A DNA stretch of 25,333 bases from Opitutia bacterium UBA977 (GCA_002292345.1 DBBT01000080.1:2666-27998); one strand, 5' to 3'; shown: positions 10,119-18,495, counted from the stretch's first letter. Program-made: numbers and translations. Notes: generated by a model not told the origin, from the sequence alone.

Positions 10119-10176
10119 ATCGCGGGATAAACCCGCTCACTACTAGAAATTGTAGTGACTGGCTTTATGCCAGGAT
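10119..10176. other. Cloverleaf-like array of three abutting perfect stem-loops
   Basis: Three perfect hairpins follow each other with no spacer. Arm 1 is GCGGG-ataaa-CCCGC (10122-10136). Arm 2 is TCACTAC-8 nt-GTAGTGA (10137-10158). Arm 3 is CTGGC-tttat-GCCAG (10159-10173). A three-base outer pair (ATC/GAT) closes them. The arms are symmetric (15, 22 and 15 bases), and the loops of arms 1 and 3 are the same ATAAA on opposite strands. On the minus strand, arm 1 is followed by GATTTTTTC, which looks like a short terminator or attenuator ahead of the sulfatase start at 10078. It could be a structured leader or a dispersed palindromic repeat; copy number in the genome would decide. Confidence 0.6.
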
Positions 10177-10177
10177 C

Positions 10178-10204
10178 ATATCAAACTGCATTGAATGTTG
10201 ATAT
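10178..10204. other. Fourth stem-loop in the sulfatase leader region
   Basis: ATATCAA (10178-10184) pairs perfectly with TTGATAT (10198-10204) across a 13-base loop, one base beyond the cloverleaf-like array. The stem is AT-rich and could instead be a palindromic operator for the sulfatase gene, since it lies just downstream of the neighbouring operon's terminator, where the sulfatase promoter is expected. I could not identify a convincing -35/-10 pair. Confidence 0.4.
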
Positions 10205-10209
10205 CATAC

Positions 10210-10233
10210 CGCAATGAAATGTGCGCAATGAAA
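10210..10233. repeat. Direct repeat CGCAATGAAA, two copies 14 bp apart
   Basis: Identical 10-mers CGCAATGAAA lie at 10210-10219 and 10224-10233, between the AT-rich stem-loop and the terminator U-tract. They may be paired regulator half-sites for the sulfatase promoter, or chance; nothing else supports a function. Confidence 0.3.
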
Positions 10234-10271
10234 ATAAAAAAAGCCGCATACCCAACAAAGTGTATGCGGCT
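10231..10271 (-). terminator. Rho-independent terminator of the epimerase/ThuA/Gfo operon
   Basis: A perfect 10-bp stem, AGCCGCATAC (10242-10251) with GTATGCGGCT (10262-10271), encloses a 10-base loop. On the minus strand it is followed at once by a T-rich tract (TTTTTTTATTTT) that continues from the stem. It sits 19 bases past the stop of the Gfo/Idh gene at 10291, so it ends the six-gene minus-strand operon and isolates the downstream sulfatase gene. Confidence 0.88.
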
Positions 10272-10290
10272 GAAAAATTAATGCGCTCGC

Positions 10291-11658
10291 TTAGCCATTC
10301 ATCGTCCAGCCAGCACGATACGGCTTGGTCAGGTATTGATTGGCTGCGGCATTGTTAGTCACCACACCCTTGGCACCGTCATATTCCAAGTCGGTTCCCG
10401 CGCGGAAGCCTGCAAGCCCGAGGCACATTGTCTCGATCATGTTTGCACTGTATTCGAAATTACAAGCGGTCTCTACCGGATTATTGCTCTTACAGGCTTT
10501 GGTCCACTGCACTTGAAAGTTCCCTAGCGGCGGGGTAATCTCAGCTTTACTGCGTGGCTTGTAATAGGTCAGGTCTGGCTGTTTACCGGATGGATACAGC
10601 AAGCGGTTTTGAAAGTCAGCAATCACGAAGCCCTTGTCGCCCTTAAATAGCGCGCCGTGCCCGATCTTATTGATATCGACCCAGCTTGACGGCGACTTCG
10701 GCATCGCGCCGCCTTGATACCAAGTGACTCGTGTTTCGCCACGCCAATCGTTCGCGGGAAATTGATATGAGCATGTCAAATTAACTGGTGTGACGCCTGA
10801 ATTAAATAGCTCCGGGGAACTCGACTTAACTGAAGTCGGCAACTTGGCGTCCAGCACATTCCAGGCAAGATCCATGGTATGGCTACCCATATCGCCCATC
10901 TGGCCGATACCAAAGTCCCAATACATATTCCAGTTTAAGCAGTTGGAACTGTCATTGCGCGACACATATTCTGGATTAAATGGATGCTCTGGAGAGGGCC
11001 CGAGCCAGAGGTCCCAGTTCAAAGTCGAAGGCACGGCATGCCCACCCGGCAAATAGCCGGGTCGTGGGATTTGGCGATTCCCCCAGACGTGGACATCCTT
11101 CACATTGCCAATCGCACCGTCGTGAATCATCTCACGCAGACGTGCAAAATTATCATAGGCGTGACGCTGCATACCCACCTGTGTCGCGAGCTTGCCCTGT
11201 TTAGTCAGATAAGTCTCACGCACAGTCCGCGCTTCATTAACCGTGATTGCCAATGGCTTCTCCATATAAATGTGCAGATCACGATTCAGCGCCCAATTCG
11301 CAATGAACGCATGATGATGATCCGGCGTGCAACACAGCACCGCATCAATACCGGGGTGATCAAGGCATTTACGCCAGTCCTGATAAACCTTAGCCTTGGG
11401 AAAATGCTGTAGCGCGTCTGGCAGGTTCTTTTCGTTCACATCGCAGACCGCGACGACGTTCTCCCCCTTAAGCGTTCCGTAGAAAGCACGCGCACGTCCA
11501 GAGGCACCGATCAGCGCGATGTTGAGGCGGTTACTGGCAGCGCCTGCGCCGAATAATGAGCCCGAAGGCATGAGTAAAAGCCCGGCGCCTGCGAGGGCAC
11601 TTTTCTGCATGAAGTCGCGACGCGTCGCGGTGGTCTGTGACAATGATTTCTTTTTCAT
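10291..11658 (-). CDS. Tat-exported Gfo/Idh/MocA family oxidoreductase
   Basis: NAD(P)-dependent sugar dehydrogenase-like protein of 455 residues. The twin-arginine signal [10 protein letters not shown] (Arg13-Arg14) plus a hydrophobic Ala/Gly/Leu stretch to about 40 points to export of the folded, cofactor-loaded enzyme, as known for glucose-fructose oxidoreductase. The Rossmann nucleotide site is [11 protein letters not shown] (about 47-57), CDVNEKN follows near 72, and the EKP motif with the catalytic Lys is at 133-135 (YMEKPLA). The C-terminal alpha/beta domain contains [15 protein letters not shown], the family's substrate-pocket segment. It is the last gene of the six-gene operon, 24 bases after the sulfatase stop and 19 bases before the terminator. 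Substrate and direction of reaction are unknown. Confidence 0.9.
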   Translation of the reverse strand: MKKKSLSQTTATRRDFMQKSALAGAGLLLMPSGSLFGAGAASNRLNIALIGASGRARAFYGTLKGENVVAVCDVNEKNLPDALQHFPKAKVYQDWRKCLDHPGIDAVLCCTPDHHHAFIANWALNRDLHIYMEKPLAITVNEARTVRETYLTKQGKLATQVGMQRHAYDNFARLREMIHDGAIGNVKDVHVWGNRQIPRPGYLPGGHAVPSTLNWDLWLGPSPEHPFNPEYVSRNDSSNCLNWNMYWDFGIGQMGDMGSHTMDLAWNVLDAKLPTSVKSSSPELFNSGVTPVNLTCSYQFPANDWRGETRVTWYQGGAMPKSPSSWVDINKIGHGALFKGDKGFVIADFQNRLLYPSGKQPDLTYYKPRSKAEITPPLGNFQVQWTKACKSNNPVETACNFEYSANMIETMCLGLAGFRAGTDLEYDGAKGVVTNNAAANQYLTKPYRAGWTMNG

Positions 11659-11682
11659 AATATTTTGAGGTAATGAATTGAG

Positions 11683-13233
11683 TTAAATAGATGGGAGAAT
11701 CGGGCGCAGTTCGTTGCCGTCGGCATCGACTGGATACAATGCCTCTTCAGCTTCTAACTGGGCGACCATGGCTTGCACCATTGCGTGGAGTTTTTTTGGA
11801 TTCGAATCCGCCAAGTTTTGCGACTCGGCAAAATCGTCCTTCAAATTGAACAGCTCGTAGTGCGAGCTCTGCTTGTTCATCTCCGGAAAGTAATGGTACA
11901 CCAGCTTCCAGTCGCCATTCCGATAGCTGGTAAAATACTTGCTGCGATGAGCGTGGGGAAAGTGCATTAAAAAAACATCGGGATGTGCCTCATCGCTTTG
12001 ACCGCAAAGCAATTTGCTCAAGCTGTAACCATCGTAGATATGACCAGCTGGATTAGTCGCACCTGCGACTTCCAGAATCGTCGGATACAGATCCATGATG
12101 GTGCCAAGCTGAGCCTGAATCCTGCCTTGCGCAATTGGTAGGCGTTGCTGCTCGATATTGGCGGCATTCGCTTTTGCCCACGCGGCGATGAACGGCACAC
12201 GCATGCCGCCTTCGTAGTGCGTGGCCTTCTTACCGAGTAGCGGCGCTGAGCTAGCGACCTTATGCGTGCCCCCTAGCGGAGCATCGCTGCCATTGTCGCC
12301 AAGAAAGAAAATCAATGTATCCTCAGCTACGCCGAGTATCTCTAGGTGATCCATAATGTCGCCAAGTGACTTGTCCATGCCCTCGACCAAAGTCGCAAAG
12401 GCCTGGGCCTGCTTTGATTTATCAGAGCCCGCGTAATTTGGCGCAAAGCGTAGATCCGAATGGAACGGTGCGTGCAAGGCATAGTGCGACATCAACAGAA
12501 AGAACGGCTCTTCAGCTTCAATCGATTTGGATATCTCCTTGTTGGCTTCCAAGGTAAGTGCCTCTGTCAAAAACGTATCGGTATCAAAGTACGCCTCCAG
12601 ATGCGGCACCTGATGCGTCACCTTCTCCCCATACTTGGGATGATTGCCATAATGATCCTGCCCATAGTAACTCTTGGGCTGCCCCCAAGCGGCGCCACCA
12701 ATGTTCACATCGAAGCCGAGGTTCAAAGGATCCTCCCCTTCCGAACCCACTGGTCCGAAGTGTGCTTTGCCTAGAAACAAGGTGCGGTAGCCTGCGCCTT
12801 GTAATACACGGGGCAAGGTGACATCGGCCTTTTTCAAGCCGGACCAATTCCAAGCCTGCGGACCAAATTGCCCACGGTTGTTGCTATGAGGCGCAATCCA
12901 CTGCGTGGTGGCATGGCGCGTGGCGTTTTGCCCGTTCATGACAGTCGCACGGGTCGGCGAGCACACACTTTGCGCATAGAAAGTGCTAAAGCGTGTGCCC
13001 TGTGCAGCGAGGCGCGCCATGCTCGGCGTGCGATACCACTCGTTCAACGGATAGACCATCGGCTCTCCGTCGGCGTCTGTGAGAAACGGCACCGACGTAT
13101 CCATCACTCCCATGTCATCGACCAGGAAGATGATGATGTTGGGCTTGTCAGCGGCAATCGCACACACTGATACTGAAACGGCAGCGAGCAGCGGCAACAA
13201 GACTATGGTCCATAAATGTCTCACGATGAGCAT
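11683..13233 (-). CDS. Exported family S1 sulfatase
   Basis: Second type I sulfatase, 516 residues. The signal peptide covers about 1-28 (hydrophobic core VLLPLLAAVSVSVCAIAA). Calcium-ligand aspartates are at 39-40 (LVDDMG) and the formylglycine motif is CSPTR (Cys91-Arg95) within AQSVCSPTRATVMNGQ. FLGDNGSDAPLG and HYEGGMRVPF provide the remaining active-site elements. The N-terminal part has a longer insert (about 47-67) than the sulfatase at 8663, and the two are clearly paralogous rather than recent duplicates, so they probably remove different sulfate groups. It sits between the two Gfo/Idh genes, 6 bases after the upstream stop, so it is probably co-transcribed with the sugar-oxidation genes. 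No maturase is nearby. Confidence 0.92.
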   Translation of the reverse strand: MLIVRHLWTIVLLPLLAAVSVSVCAIAADKPNIIIFLVDDMGVMDTSVPFLTDADGEPMVYPLNEWYRTPSMARLAAQGTRFSTFYAQSVCSPTRATVMNGQNATRHATTQWIAPHSNNRGQFGPQAWNWSGLKKADVTLPRVLQGAGYRTLFLGKAHFGPVGSEGEDPLNLGFDVNIGGAAWGQPKSYYGQDHYGNHPKYGEKVTHQVPHLEAYFDTDTFLTEALTLEANKEISKSIEAEEPFFLLMSHYALHAPFHSDLRFAPNYAGSDKSKQAQAFATLVEGMDKSLGDIMDHLEILGVAEDTLIFFLGDNGSDAPLGGTHKVASSAPLLGKKATHYEGGMRVPFIAAWAKANAANIEQQRLPIAQGRIQAQLGTIMDLYPTILEVAGATNPAGHIYDGYSLSKLLCGQSDEAHPDVFLMHFPHAHRSKYFTSYRNGDWKLVYHYFPEMNKQSSHYELFNLKDDFAESQNLADSNPKKLHAMVQAMVAQLEAEEALYPVDADGNELRPILPSI

Positions 13234-13239
13234 GGTCGA

Positions 13240-14526
13240 TTAGCGAACACGAAACTGAATTGCCTTACCTGGAATGGCTGGTGCTTCCGCTGGCATAAAT
13301 ACTTCACCATGCTCAAAATCGATTGAGTTAGGAGTCAATTGCATCGAGTAAAATGGCGACTTTTCATTGACGGTTAAATCCACCCATCGGACTAATTGAC
13401 CGGTATAAGCAGAAATACGACCACCAATCGCGGTGAGTGTCGCTTCAGCGACGGCTTGCGCGCAATTGAGTGGAGTGCCAGAGCCACGAGCACTTTTGAT
13501 CAACTCAACATGCTCTTGAATCATGCTAGCGCCTCCTTCCAACTCAATGGTGGGGACCGAAACATCGTTACCCATCACTTTAGTGCCAATGGTTTCACCT
13601 TCAGTACCTCGAAAGCTCTCACCGATTCGATTATAACAACCTGCGATCTGGCGACACTGACTATGGATATGCACGCCATCGCCGTAGTCCATATCCACAC
13701 TGAAGAAATCAAACTGATTGCCAGTCTCACGACGCGCGCGCCCACCCATTCCGTTAAACGAAACTGGCGTACGACCAATGAACCAATTAGCGACATCCAA
13801 CTGATGCACGTGCTGCTCGACGATGTGATCGCCAGACAGCTCAGTGAAATTGAGCCAGTTACGCGTGAGATAGTGCGCATCACTCTGGCCTGGCTTACGC
13901 AACGAAATCCATGGCACTTGACCATTCCATGAAACCACACCACCGACAATCTCACCAATAGCGCCAGCATCAATTTTCGCCTTCGCGGTTTGATACTTGG
14001 CATCATAGCGACGTTGCGTGCCCGCTACAATCGTCAGGCCTTTCGTCTTCGCAATTTCTCCGAGTTCGATCACTTTACGCGCACCGACCGGATCGACCGC
14101 AACGGGTTTCTCGATAAAGCAGTGCTTACCCGCTTCGACACAGGCCTCCAAGTGACGCGGACGGAAATTAGGCGGCGTCGCCATAATGACAAATTCGGCA
14201 TCCGACTGCGTGACTTTTTGATACGCTTGATAGCCAGAGTGTCCGCGTAAGGCATCGATATTAAACTGAGAGAGCGCAGCTTGCACACGATCTTGAAAGA
14301 CATCTGCCACCGCGACGATCTCGACTTCAATACCAAGAATTTTACATGCTTGTAAAAACTGCCCAGCGGCTCCTTTTCCGCGACCACCACAACCGATGAG
14401 ACCAAGCTTTATTTTTTGAGTGCCAATGCCGTTGACGGTCTGCGCGCCTAGAATGTTGAATGTAGAAACTGCTGCGGCAGAAAGTGCTGCGGCTTTAACG
14501 AAATCGCGACGTGTAAAATTGTTCAT
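13240..14526 (-). CDS. Tat-exported Gfo/Idh/MocA family oxidoreductase
   Basis: Second exported oxidoreductase of the operon, 428 residues. The twin-arginine signal is TRRDFVKAAALSAAA (Arg6-Arg7). The nucleotide-binding site is LGLIGCGGRGKGA (41-53) and the EKP motif is at 139-141 (FIEKPVAVDP). GDHIVEQHVHQLDVANW near 232 is the conserved His-containing segment of this subgroup. Similarity to the protein at 10291 is at the family level only, so two separate oxidation or epimerisation steps are more likely than redundancy. It is 15 bases from the ThuA gene upstream and 6 from the sulfatase downstream. Export with bound NAD(P) is inferred from the Tat signal. Confidence 0.9.
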   Translation of the reverse strand: MNNFTRRDFVKAAALSAAAVSTFNILGAQTVNGIGTQKIKLGLIGCGGRGKGAAGQFLQACKILGIEVEIVAVADVFQDRVQAALSQFNIDALRGHSGYQAYQKVTQSDAEFVIMATPPNFRPRHLEACVEAGKHCFIEKPVAVDPVGARKVIELGEIAKTKGLTIVAGTQRRYDAKYQTAKAKIDAGAIGEIVGGVVSWNGQVPWISLRKPGQSDAHYLTRNWLNFTELSGDHIVEQHVHQLDVANWFIGRTPVSFNGMGGRARRETGNQFDFFSVDMDYGDGVHIHSQCRQIAGCYNRIGESFRGTEGETIGTKVMGNDVSVPTIELEGGASMIQEHVELIKSARGSGTPLNCAQAVAEATLTAIGGRISAYTGQLVRWVDLTVNEKSPFYSMQLTPNSIDFEHGEVFMPAEAPAIPGKAIQFRVR

Positions 14527-14541
14527 ATTGATGGGATACTG

Positions 14542-15339
14542 TTATTTTTTAATGGATTTTAGATTTTCAGCGACGGGTTTGCCTGCTGCCCATAACAACC
14601 CGCGAGTGATCATTTGCATATATTGATCCTGCAGCATCGTTTCGTTGTGATGACCGATCGTAGTGGCAAATACACGAGTTTTGTTGGGACCGAATGCATT
14701 GACCCAGATGTTCGTGTGCATCTTGCCGTCTTTTTCTGATTTCGACTCAGCCAGCGGCGTCATCATCGGAAAGACCTTGTTAATGAAATACAATTCGCCC
14801 TTCGGCGTCGTCCAGTTGCTCATGCCCTGCATGATCTCGTGCTCGGGCGCGGTAATTTGCACTTCAAATGCGTGATGTGGGCCATGCCGCGCGGAATGCA
14901 CCCCGCAGAATTCGAACCATTTCTCAGCCGCCGGGCCGCCGCGGTAACTATGCATTGAGCAATGCACCAACACCGCCGGCACGCCGTCAATGTGCGGCTG
15001 CAGAATACCTTCGATGTAGTTGGCATCGTTGATCGCGGCAAAGCATTCATTGTGCACCACCACATCGTACCCCTTGGCCCACCCTGGGTTCTTGTAAAAC
15101 TCAAGTATCGCATCCACGGCCTTGGTGCGCTGGTGCACGATCGTCCATTCAACTTTTTGCTTGGAGTATAAATCCACCGCCATGGGAACAATTTCTCGCT
15201 GATTATCATAATCATGGCAGCAACCGCCGGTGATTAACAGCGCCTTGATGGCAGGTGCTGGAGTAGGTTTAGCGACAGCAGGGCTGGCGATCATGCAAGC
15301 GGCTCCGAGCAGAACAATTGTTTTAAGGTAACGTGTCAT
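14542..15339 (-). CDS. Exported ThuA-like (trehalose utilisation) domain protein
   Basis: ThuA family protein of 265 residues with a signal peptide ([23 protein letters not shown], about 23 residues). The fold is glutamine-amidotransferase-like. Family landmarks are [14 protein letters not shown] near 35, [12 protein letters not shown] near 95, [13 protein letters not shown] near 123, [10 protein letters not shown] near 151 and [10 protein letters not shown] near 227. ThuA of rhizobia works with the Gfo/Idh partner ThuB in oxidising disaccharides such as trehalose to 3-keto sugars. The same ThuA plus Gfo/Idh pairing here, all with export signals, suggests periplasmic sugar oxidation. The gaps are 27 bases upstream and 15 downstream. 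The exact role of ThuA proteins is still unclear. Confidence 0.85.
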   Translation of the reverse strand: MTRYLKTIVLLGAACMIASPAVAKPTPAPAIKALLITGGCCHDYDNQREIVPMAVDLYSKQKVEWTIVHQRTKAVDAILEFYKNPGWAKGYDVVVHNECFAAINDANYIEGILQPHIDGVPAVLVHCSMHSYRGGPAAEKWFEFCGVHSARHGPHHAFEVQITAPEHEIMQGMSNWTTPKGELYFINKVFPMMTPLAESKSEKDGKMHTNIWVNAFGPNKTRVFATTIGHHNETMLQDQYMQMITRGLLWAAGKPVAENLKSIKK

Positions 15340-15366
15340 TGGTATTATTTTGGTTTGAATTAAATT

Positions 15367-16281
15367 CTATTTCTTAGGTTTTCGCTCGGGATAGTCTTGG
15401 TTGAGCTCTAGTTCGGCATCAGTCGGAGTGCGCGACGGCACCCCGTCTGCCGGGACATCGCCCTTGGCAGTCCATACGATTGCATTGAGCACGGTCTTAC
15501 GAAAATCGTCCTGCTGCCAATTTTGGTGAAAGTGACCGCCAGTAAAGCCAAAGCCACGTCCACCGTCGGGGCGTTCATAGGCCCAGGCAACATGCTGTTT
15601 TTTTCCAGCACTGACTGCAGCCATCACTGCTGGATTGCTGCCGCGATTCTTATCGTGGGCCCGCGAGGTCAAGGTCTCGATCGGTGGCAAGGAAGAGAGA
15701 ATCGGCGTGACGCCCTGCATGTCGGGCTGAAAACGCATGTGGTAATACCACTCGTCGCGAATCGTAAACGGTTGCACGCCATTGGTGATTGGGTGCTCGG
15801 GAAACTCATCAAAGCTCGCATCCCAATGTGGATTCACTGACCAGCCGATTGCAAAATAGCCACCGATCCAATCAAGGAAGGTTTGACCTAATACATTAGG
15901 CTCAACTTCTACGCCATAATGCAGGCAGGCGACCCCCACACCATCGTCCACCCATGCCTGGATCTTATCTTGGTGCGCCTTTGCGATGTGGCCTTTACCA
16001 CCATCGCAATACATCACAATCGCATCAGGCGCCAAATAAGACTCAGCTGTTTCCGGCCACGCGCCATTAGCCACGACACTAGCTTTCACATCGAGGCCGC
16101 TGTCATTGAGGCAGCGAGCCAGTAACATCGAGCCAGCGCGGTGCTCATGCGCCCCATAGCCGTGGCTCTTCTTGCCAGCGAGAAAGATAATTTCCTTGGT
16201 GGTGCCAGCAGACACGGCTTGCATACCGCACAAGCAAATGAGCAGGTAACCTAGAATTCTAAGGATATGACTGGCTTTCAT
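15367..16281 (-). CDS. Exported ThuA-like protein
   Basis: Second ThuA-like protein, 304 residues from the ATG at 16281. The open frame continues to an ATG at 16326 inside the epimerase gene, but the internal start gives a proper signal peptide (MKASHILRILGYLLICLCGM, cut near VSA) and leaves 5 bases after the epimerase stop. Landmarks are FLAGKKSHGYGAHEHRAG near the mature N-terminus, VMYCDGGKGHIAK, GVACLHYGVEV, RDEWYYHMRF and FGFTGGHFHQNW. It differs enough from the ThuA protein encoded at 14542 to be a separate subfamily. It lies within the six-gene operon and probably acts on the same carbohydrate in the periplasm. Function is inferred from family and context only. Confidence 0.82.
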   Translation of the reverse strand: MKASHILRILGYLLICLCGMQAVSAGTTKEIIFLAGKKSHGYGAHEHRAGSMLLARCLNDSGLDVKASVVANGAWPETAESYLAPDAIVMYCDGGKGHIAKAHQDKIQAWVDDGVGVACLHYGVEVEPNVLGQTFLDWIGGYFAIGWSVNPHWDASFDEFPEHPITNGVQPFTIRDEWYYHMRFQPDMQGVTPILSSLPPIETLTSRAHDKNRGSNPAVMAAVSAGKKQHVAWAYERPDGGRGFGFTGGHFHQNWQQDDFRKTVLNAIVWTAKGDVPADGVPSRTPTDAELELNQDYPERKPKK

Positions 16282-16286
16282 AGTAA

Positions 16287-17162
16287 CTATGCTGGTTGAC
16301 ACTGCTTGGAGCAGAGTTGTTTCCAACTATTTTTAAGAAATTCTAGGCCCTCGACCGACAGTTGCTGCGGACTGTCATATAAAGGACGCCAGATCGCGGC
16401 TGCACGGGCGATCACTTCATTATCTTCAGAGAAGCTTTCGATCACGATGTCGCCGTCGTAGCCGATCGTCTGCAAGGCAGAGAGCACGCCGTCCCAGTCC
16501 ACTTGATCCTGCCCGAGCAGGCCGCGGTGACTCGCGCTGGCATGCACATGGCCGATATGCTGGCCGTATTTAAGGATGGCCGCAGCCGAGTCGTCCTCCT
16601 CGATATTCATATGGAAGGTATCGATGTGTATTTTCAAGGCGGGACTACCGACACGGTCGATTAACTCCACTGCTTGCCCTAAAGTATTGATGCAATCTGT
16701 CTCGAAACGGTTTAATGGCTCCATGGCCAAGATCACCCCGGCCGCTTCGGCCTGCTGACAGAGTGGTTTCAAATGCGACGCGATTTGCGCTAATTGTGCC
16801 TCGCGCTCTTCCGGCGAATGACGCCCGGCACGACCCGTCTCCGAATACATCGGGCCACAGACCACAGTGGCACCAAGCTGCGGCGCGAGTTTGATGAGCT
16901 CGGATATGTATTGCACGCAGGCGAGTTGTTCCGCTTCAGTTCCGCGCAAATCACGTCCGGGGCAAAACGCACCACAGACAATCGGCTGCTTCAGCCCTGA
17001 AGCAGCCAGCGCCTCGATCAACAAAGGCACCGACACCGCAGCAGGCTCGACGATCGCAAGCTCAATGACATCCGCACCGTAGGACTTGAATGTTTGCAGT
17101 AGAGGTAAGTCGGCATCGGTGAAACCAGAGCTGACAAGAAAGGTATTGAGGCCAAATCGCAT
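16287..17162 (-). CDS. Ketose 3-epimerase-like TIM-barrel protein (sugar phosphate isomerase/epimerase family)
   Basis: A 291-residue cytoplasmic TIM-barrel protein with no signal peptide, close in length to D-tagatose/D-psicose 3-epimerases (about 290). The metal and catalytic set is complete: Glu148 (MEPLNRFE), Asp181 ([12 protein letters not shown]), His207 ([11 protein letters not shown]) and Glu242 (VIESFSED). Substrate-binding His184 and Arg213 are also present. All six match the Pseudomonas cichorii enzyme's residues with a constant offset of four. It probably interconverts a keto-sugar at C3 using a divalent metal; the preferred ketose is unknown. It is the promoter-proximal gene of the minus-strand operon and is divergent from the AraC regulator, which probably controls it. 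Being the only cytoplasmic enzyme among exported ones, it may handle the imported product. Confidence 0.88.
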   Translation of the reverse strand: MRFGLNTFLVSSGFTDADLPLLQTFKSYGADVIELAIVEPAAVSVPLLIEALAASGLKQPIVCGAFCPGRDLRGTEAEQLACVQYISELIKLAPQLGATVVCGPMYSETGRAGRHSPEEREAQLAQIASHLKPLCQQAEAAGVILAMEPLNRFETDCINTLGQAVELIDRVGSPALKIHIDTFHMNIEEDDSAAAILKYGQHIGHVHASASHRGLLGQDQVDWDGVLSALQTIGYDGDIVIESFSEDNEVIARAAAIWRPLYDSPQQLSVEGLEFLKNSWKQLCSKQCQPA

Positions 17163-17204
17163 AGAGTAGACTTAAGAAGATACCATACCGAGCACGTTTA
17201 AGCC

Positions 17205-17242
17205 TTGGAAATATTCCGCATCTTTGTGTATATATTCGGCAT
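17205..17242. promoter_or_regulatory. Divergent control region with AraC-type direct-repeat operator
   Basis: ATATTCCGCAT (17211-17221) and ATATTCGGCAT (17232-17242) match in 10 of 11 bases and start 21 bp apart, two helical turns, the classic spacing of AraC-family half-sites. A candidate promoter for the araC gene is TTGGAA (17205-17210) with TATATA (17229-17234), an 18-bp spacer, so the repeats overlap it and could give autorepression. Read toward the epimerase operon, the first repeat abuts a weak -35-like TTTCCA, a position suited to activation. The region also holds a 9-codon frame (17241-17270) whose stop overlaps the regulator's start. Confidence 0.5.
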
Positions 17243-17266
17243 GAAACTAAGATTCCCACTATTCGA

Positions 17267-18046
17267 ATGATAATACAAAGATCGCTACAGAACCAGAACC
17301 TCGACCCAAACAGTATCCTCGCACTCTTTTCGGCGCTCGGTGACGTCTATTTTTTCATGAAAGACCGCGAGGGGCGCTTTATCGGAGCCAATGACTTACA
17401 GCTCGAAAAGCTCGGACTCAAATCGGAGGACGAGTTGATCGGCAAGACCGACTTTGATTTCTTCCCCAGCTACATGATTGCGCACTACGCGAAAGATGAC
17501 GCACAAGTCATCGACAGCGGCGAACCCATCCCCCGCCGTGTTGAGCTGGTGGCGAATCCCGACGGCTCGGTCTCATGGCATGTTACCAGTAAGTTCCCAC
17601 TCTACGACAATAGCGGCAACTGCGTCGGCATCATCGGCTGCATGCGCGACTTTGAGCGCAGCGACAATGCATGGCAGCCCTATCGACGTATGAATGCGGT
17701 GGTCGATCATATAAATCGGCACTACGCCGAACCGATCGGAATGGCGGATCTAGCCAAAGTCGCCAGCCTATCCATCAGTCAATTTGAGCGGCGTTTTCGT
17801 ATCGTATTCGAGCAAACCCCGTCCCGATTTCTAATTCGCTACCGACTAACCCGCGCCAGCCAGATTTTAATGCACAGTGACAATACCGTGAGCCAGATCG
17901 CGCAAGATGTCGGCTTTTACGACCACAGCCACTTCACTCGCGAGTTTCAAAAACTGTTTGGCATGGCTCCTGGGCGCTACCGCAAGATACATCGGTCAAC
18001 TGGTAAGTCATCAAACTTATCATTCGCAGCCAACACAACTGATTGA
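17267..18046 (+). CDS. PAS-domain AraC-family transcriptional regulator
   Basis: A 259-residue regulator. A PAS fold spans about 17-130 (DVYFFMKDREGRFIGAN near 26, GKTDFDFFP near 59, GIIGCMRDFE at 121-130). A C-terminal AraC double helix-turn-helix lies at about 143-242, with the family signature IAQDVGFYDHSHFTREFQKL followed by FGMAPGRYRK. The PAS domain replaces the usual cupin sugar-binding domain, so the signal may be a small ligand or redox/cofactor cue. It is divergent from the epimerase operon, and the intergenic region carries direct repeats with AraC-like spacing, so it most likely controls that operon and itself. The ATG at 17267 is used; an upstream 9-codon frame (MKLRFPLFE) overlaps it through ATGA. 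The glyoxalase-like gene follows after 33 bases. Confidence 0.92.
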   Translation: MIIQRSLQNQNLDPNSILALFSALGDVYFFMKDREGRFIGANDLQLEKLGLKSEDELIGKTDFDFFPSYMIAHYAKDDAQVIDSGEPIPRRVELVANPDGSVSWHVTSKFPLYDNSGNCVGIIGCMRDFERSDNAWQPYRRMNAVVDHINRHYAEPIGMADLAKVASLSISQFERRFRIVFEQTPSRFLIRYRLTRASQILMHSDNTVSQIAQDVGFYDHSHFTREFQKLFGMAPGRYRKIHRSTGKSSNLSFAANTTD

Positions 18047-18079
18047 CGACCCCACTAAAGTTCCCACTGTATCCTTCCT

Positions 18080-18466
18080 ATGCCAATTACTTTTGACCAT
18101 ACTCGTATACGTGTCTCGAACCTAGAGCAGTCGATCGACTGGTATTGCCAGACCTGTGGCTTTACCGTCCTGCGCCGCACCGATAAATCACCGTCGGGGA
18201 ATCAACTCGCTCACTTACAAATCCCTGGTAGCGCGCACAATCTGGAGCTCACGCACTCGCCCGACTACGTCGTCAAGGTGCCCGAAGATCTGATCCACAC
18301 CTGTATCCGCGTCGATAATATCGTCGCCTACTGCGAAATGCTCGAAGGCCTCGACTTCACGCTCGACCTGTGGCCGAGCAACTGGCGCGAAAAATTCACG
18401 GATGGTAAAAAAATGGCATTCATCACCGATCCCGACGGTTACGAGGTCGAAATTCTAGAACACTAA
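18080..18466 (+). CDS. Glyoxalase I-like protein (lactoylglutathione lyase family)
   Basis: A 128-residue vicinal-oxygen-chelate protein. All four metal ligands of glyoxalase I can be placed: His7 (FDHTRIRVSN), Glu56 (HNLELTHS), His73 (LIHTCIRVDN) and Glu124 (DPDGYEVEILE). This is the same pattern and nearly the same spacing as in E. coli GlxI (5, 56, 74, 122). It probably acts on methylglyoxal-derived hemithioacetal or a related keto-aldehyde, in the cytoplasm as a dimer. It lies downstream of the AraC gene on the same strand. Ketose metabolism is a source of methylglyoxal, which would fit a detoxifying role next to the epimerase, but this link is inference. Confidence 0.85.
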   Translation: MPITFDHTRIRVSNLEQSIDWYCQTCGFTVLRRTDKSPSGNQLAHLQIPGSAHNLELTHSPDYVVKVPEDLIHTCIRVDNIVAYCEMLEGLDFTLDLWPSNWREKFTDGKKMAFITDPDGYEVEILEH

Positions 18467-18486
18467 GGCCAGCAACTGACTTTTAA

Positions 18487-18495
18487 TGGTATAAT
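18487..18495 (+). promoter_or_regulatory. Consensus extended -10 element without a live gene
   Basis: TGGTATAAT matches the extended -10 consensus (TGnTATAAT) exactly. No -35 is recognisable 16-18 bases upstream. An ATG follows four bases later and opens a 49-codon frame (18500-18649) with no recognisable product apart from its first residues MSSPAV. Downstream lies only the ROK-like relic, so this may be the retained promoter of a deleted gene. Confidence 0.35.

Noticed and set aside
13396..13932. 178-codon open frame on the plus strand
   Set aside because: It is antisense to the Gfo/Idh gene at 13240-14526, whose conserved motifs occupy the same bases; no family features are visible in the antisense product.
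16282..16326. Extended N-terminus of the second ThuA-like protein from an ATG at 16326
   Set aside because: The extra 15 residues overlap the end of the epimerase gene and would bury the signal peptide; the ATG at 16281 gives a normal exported protein.
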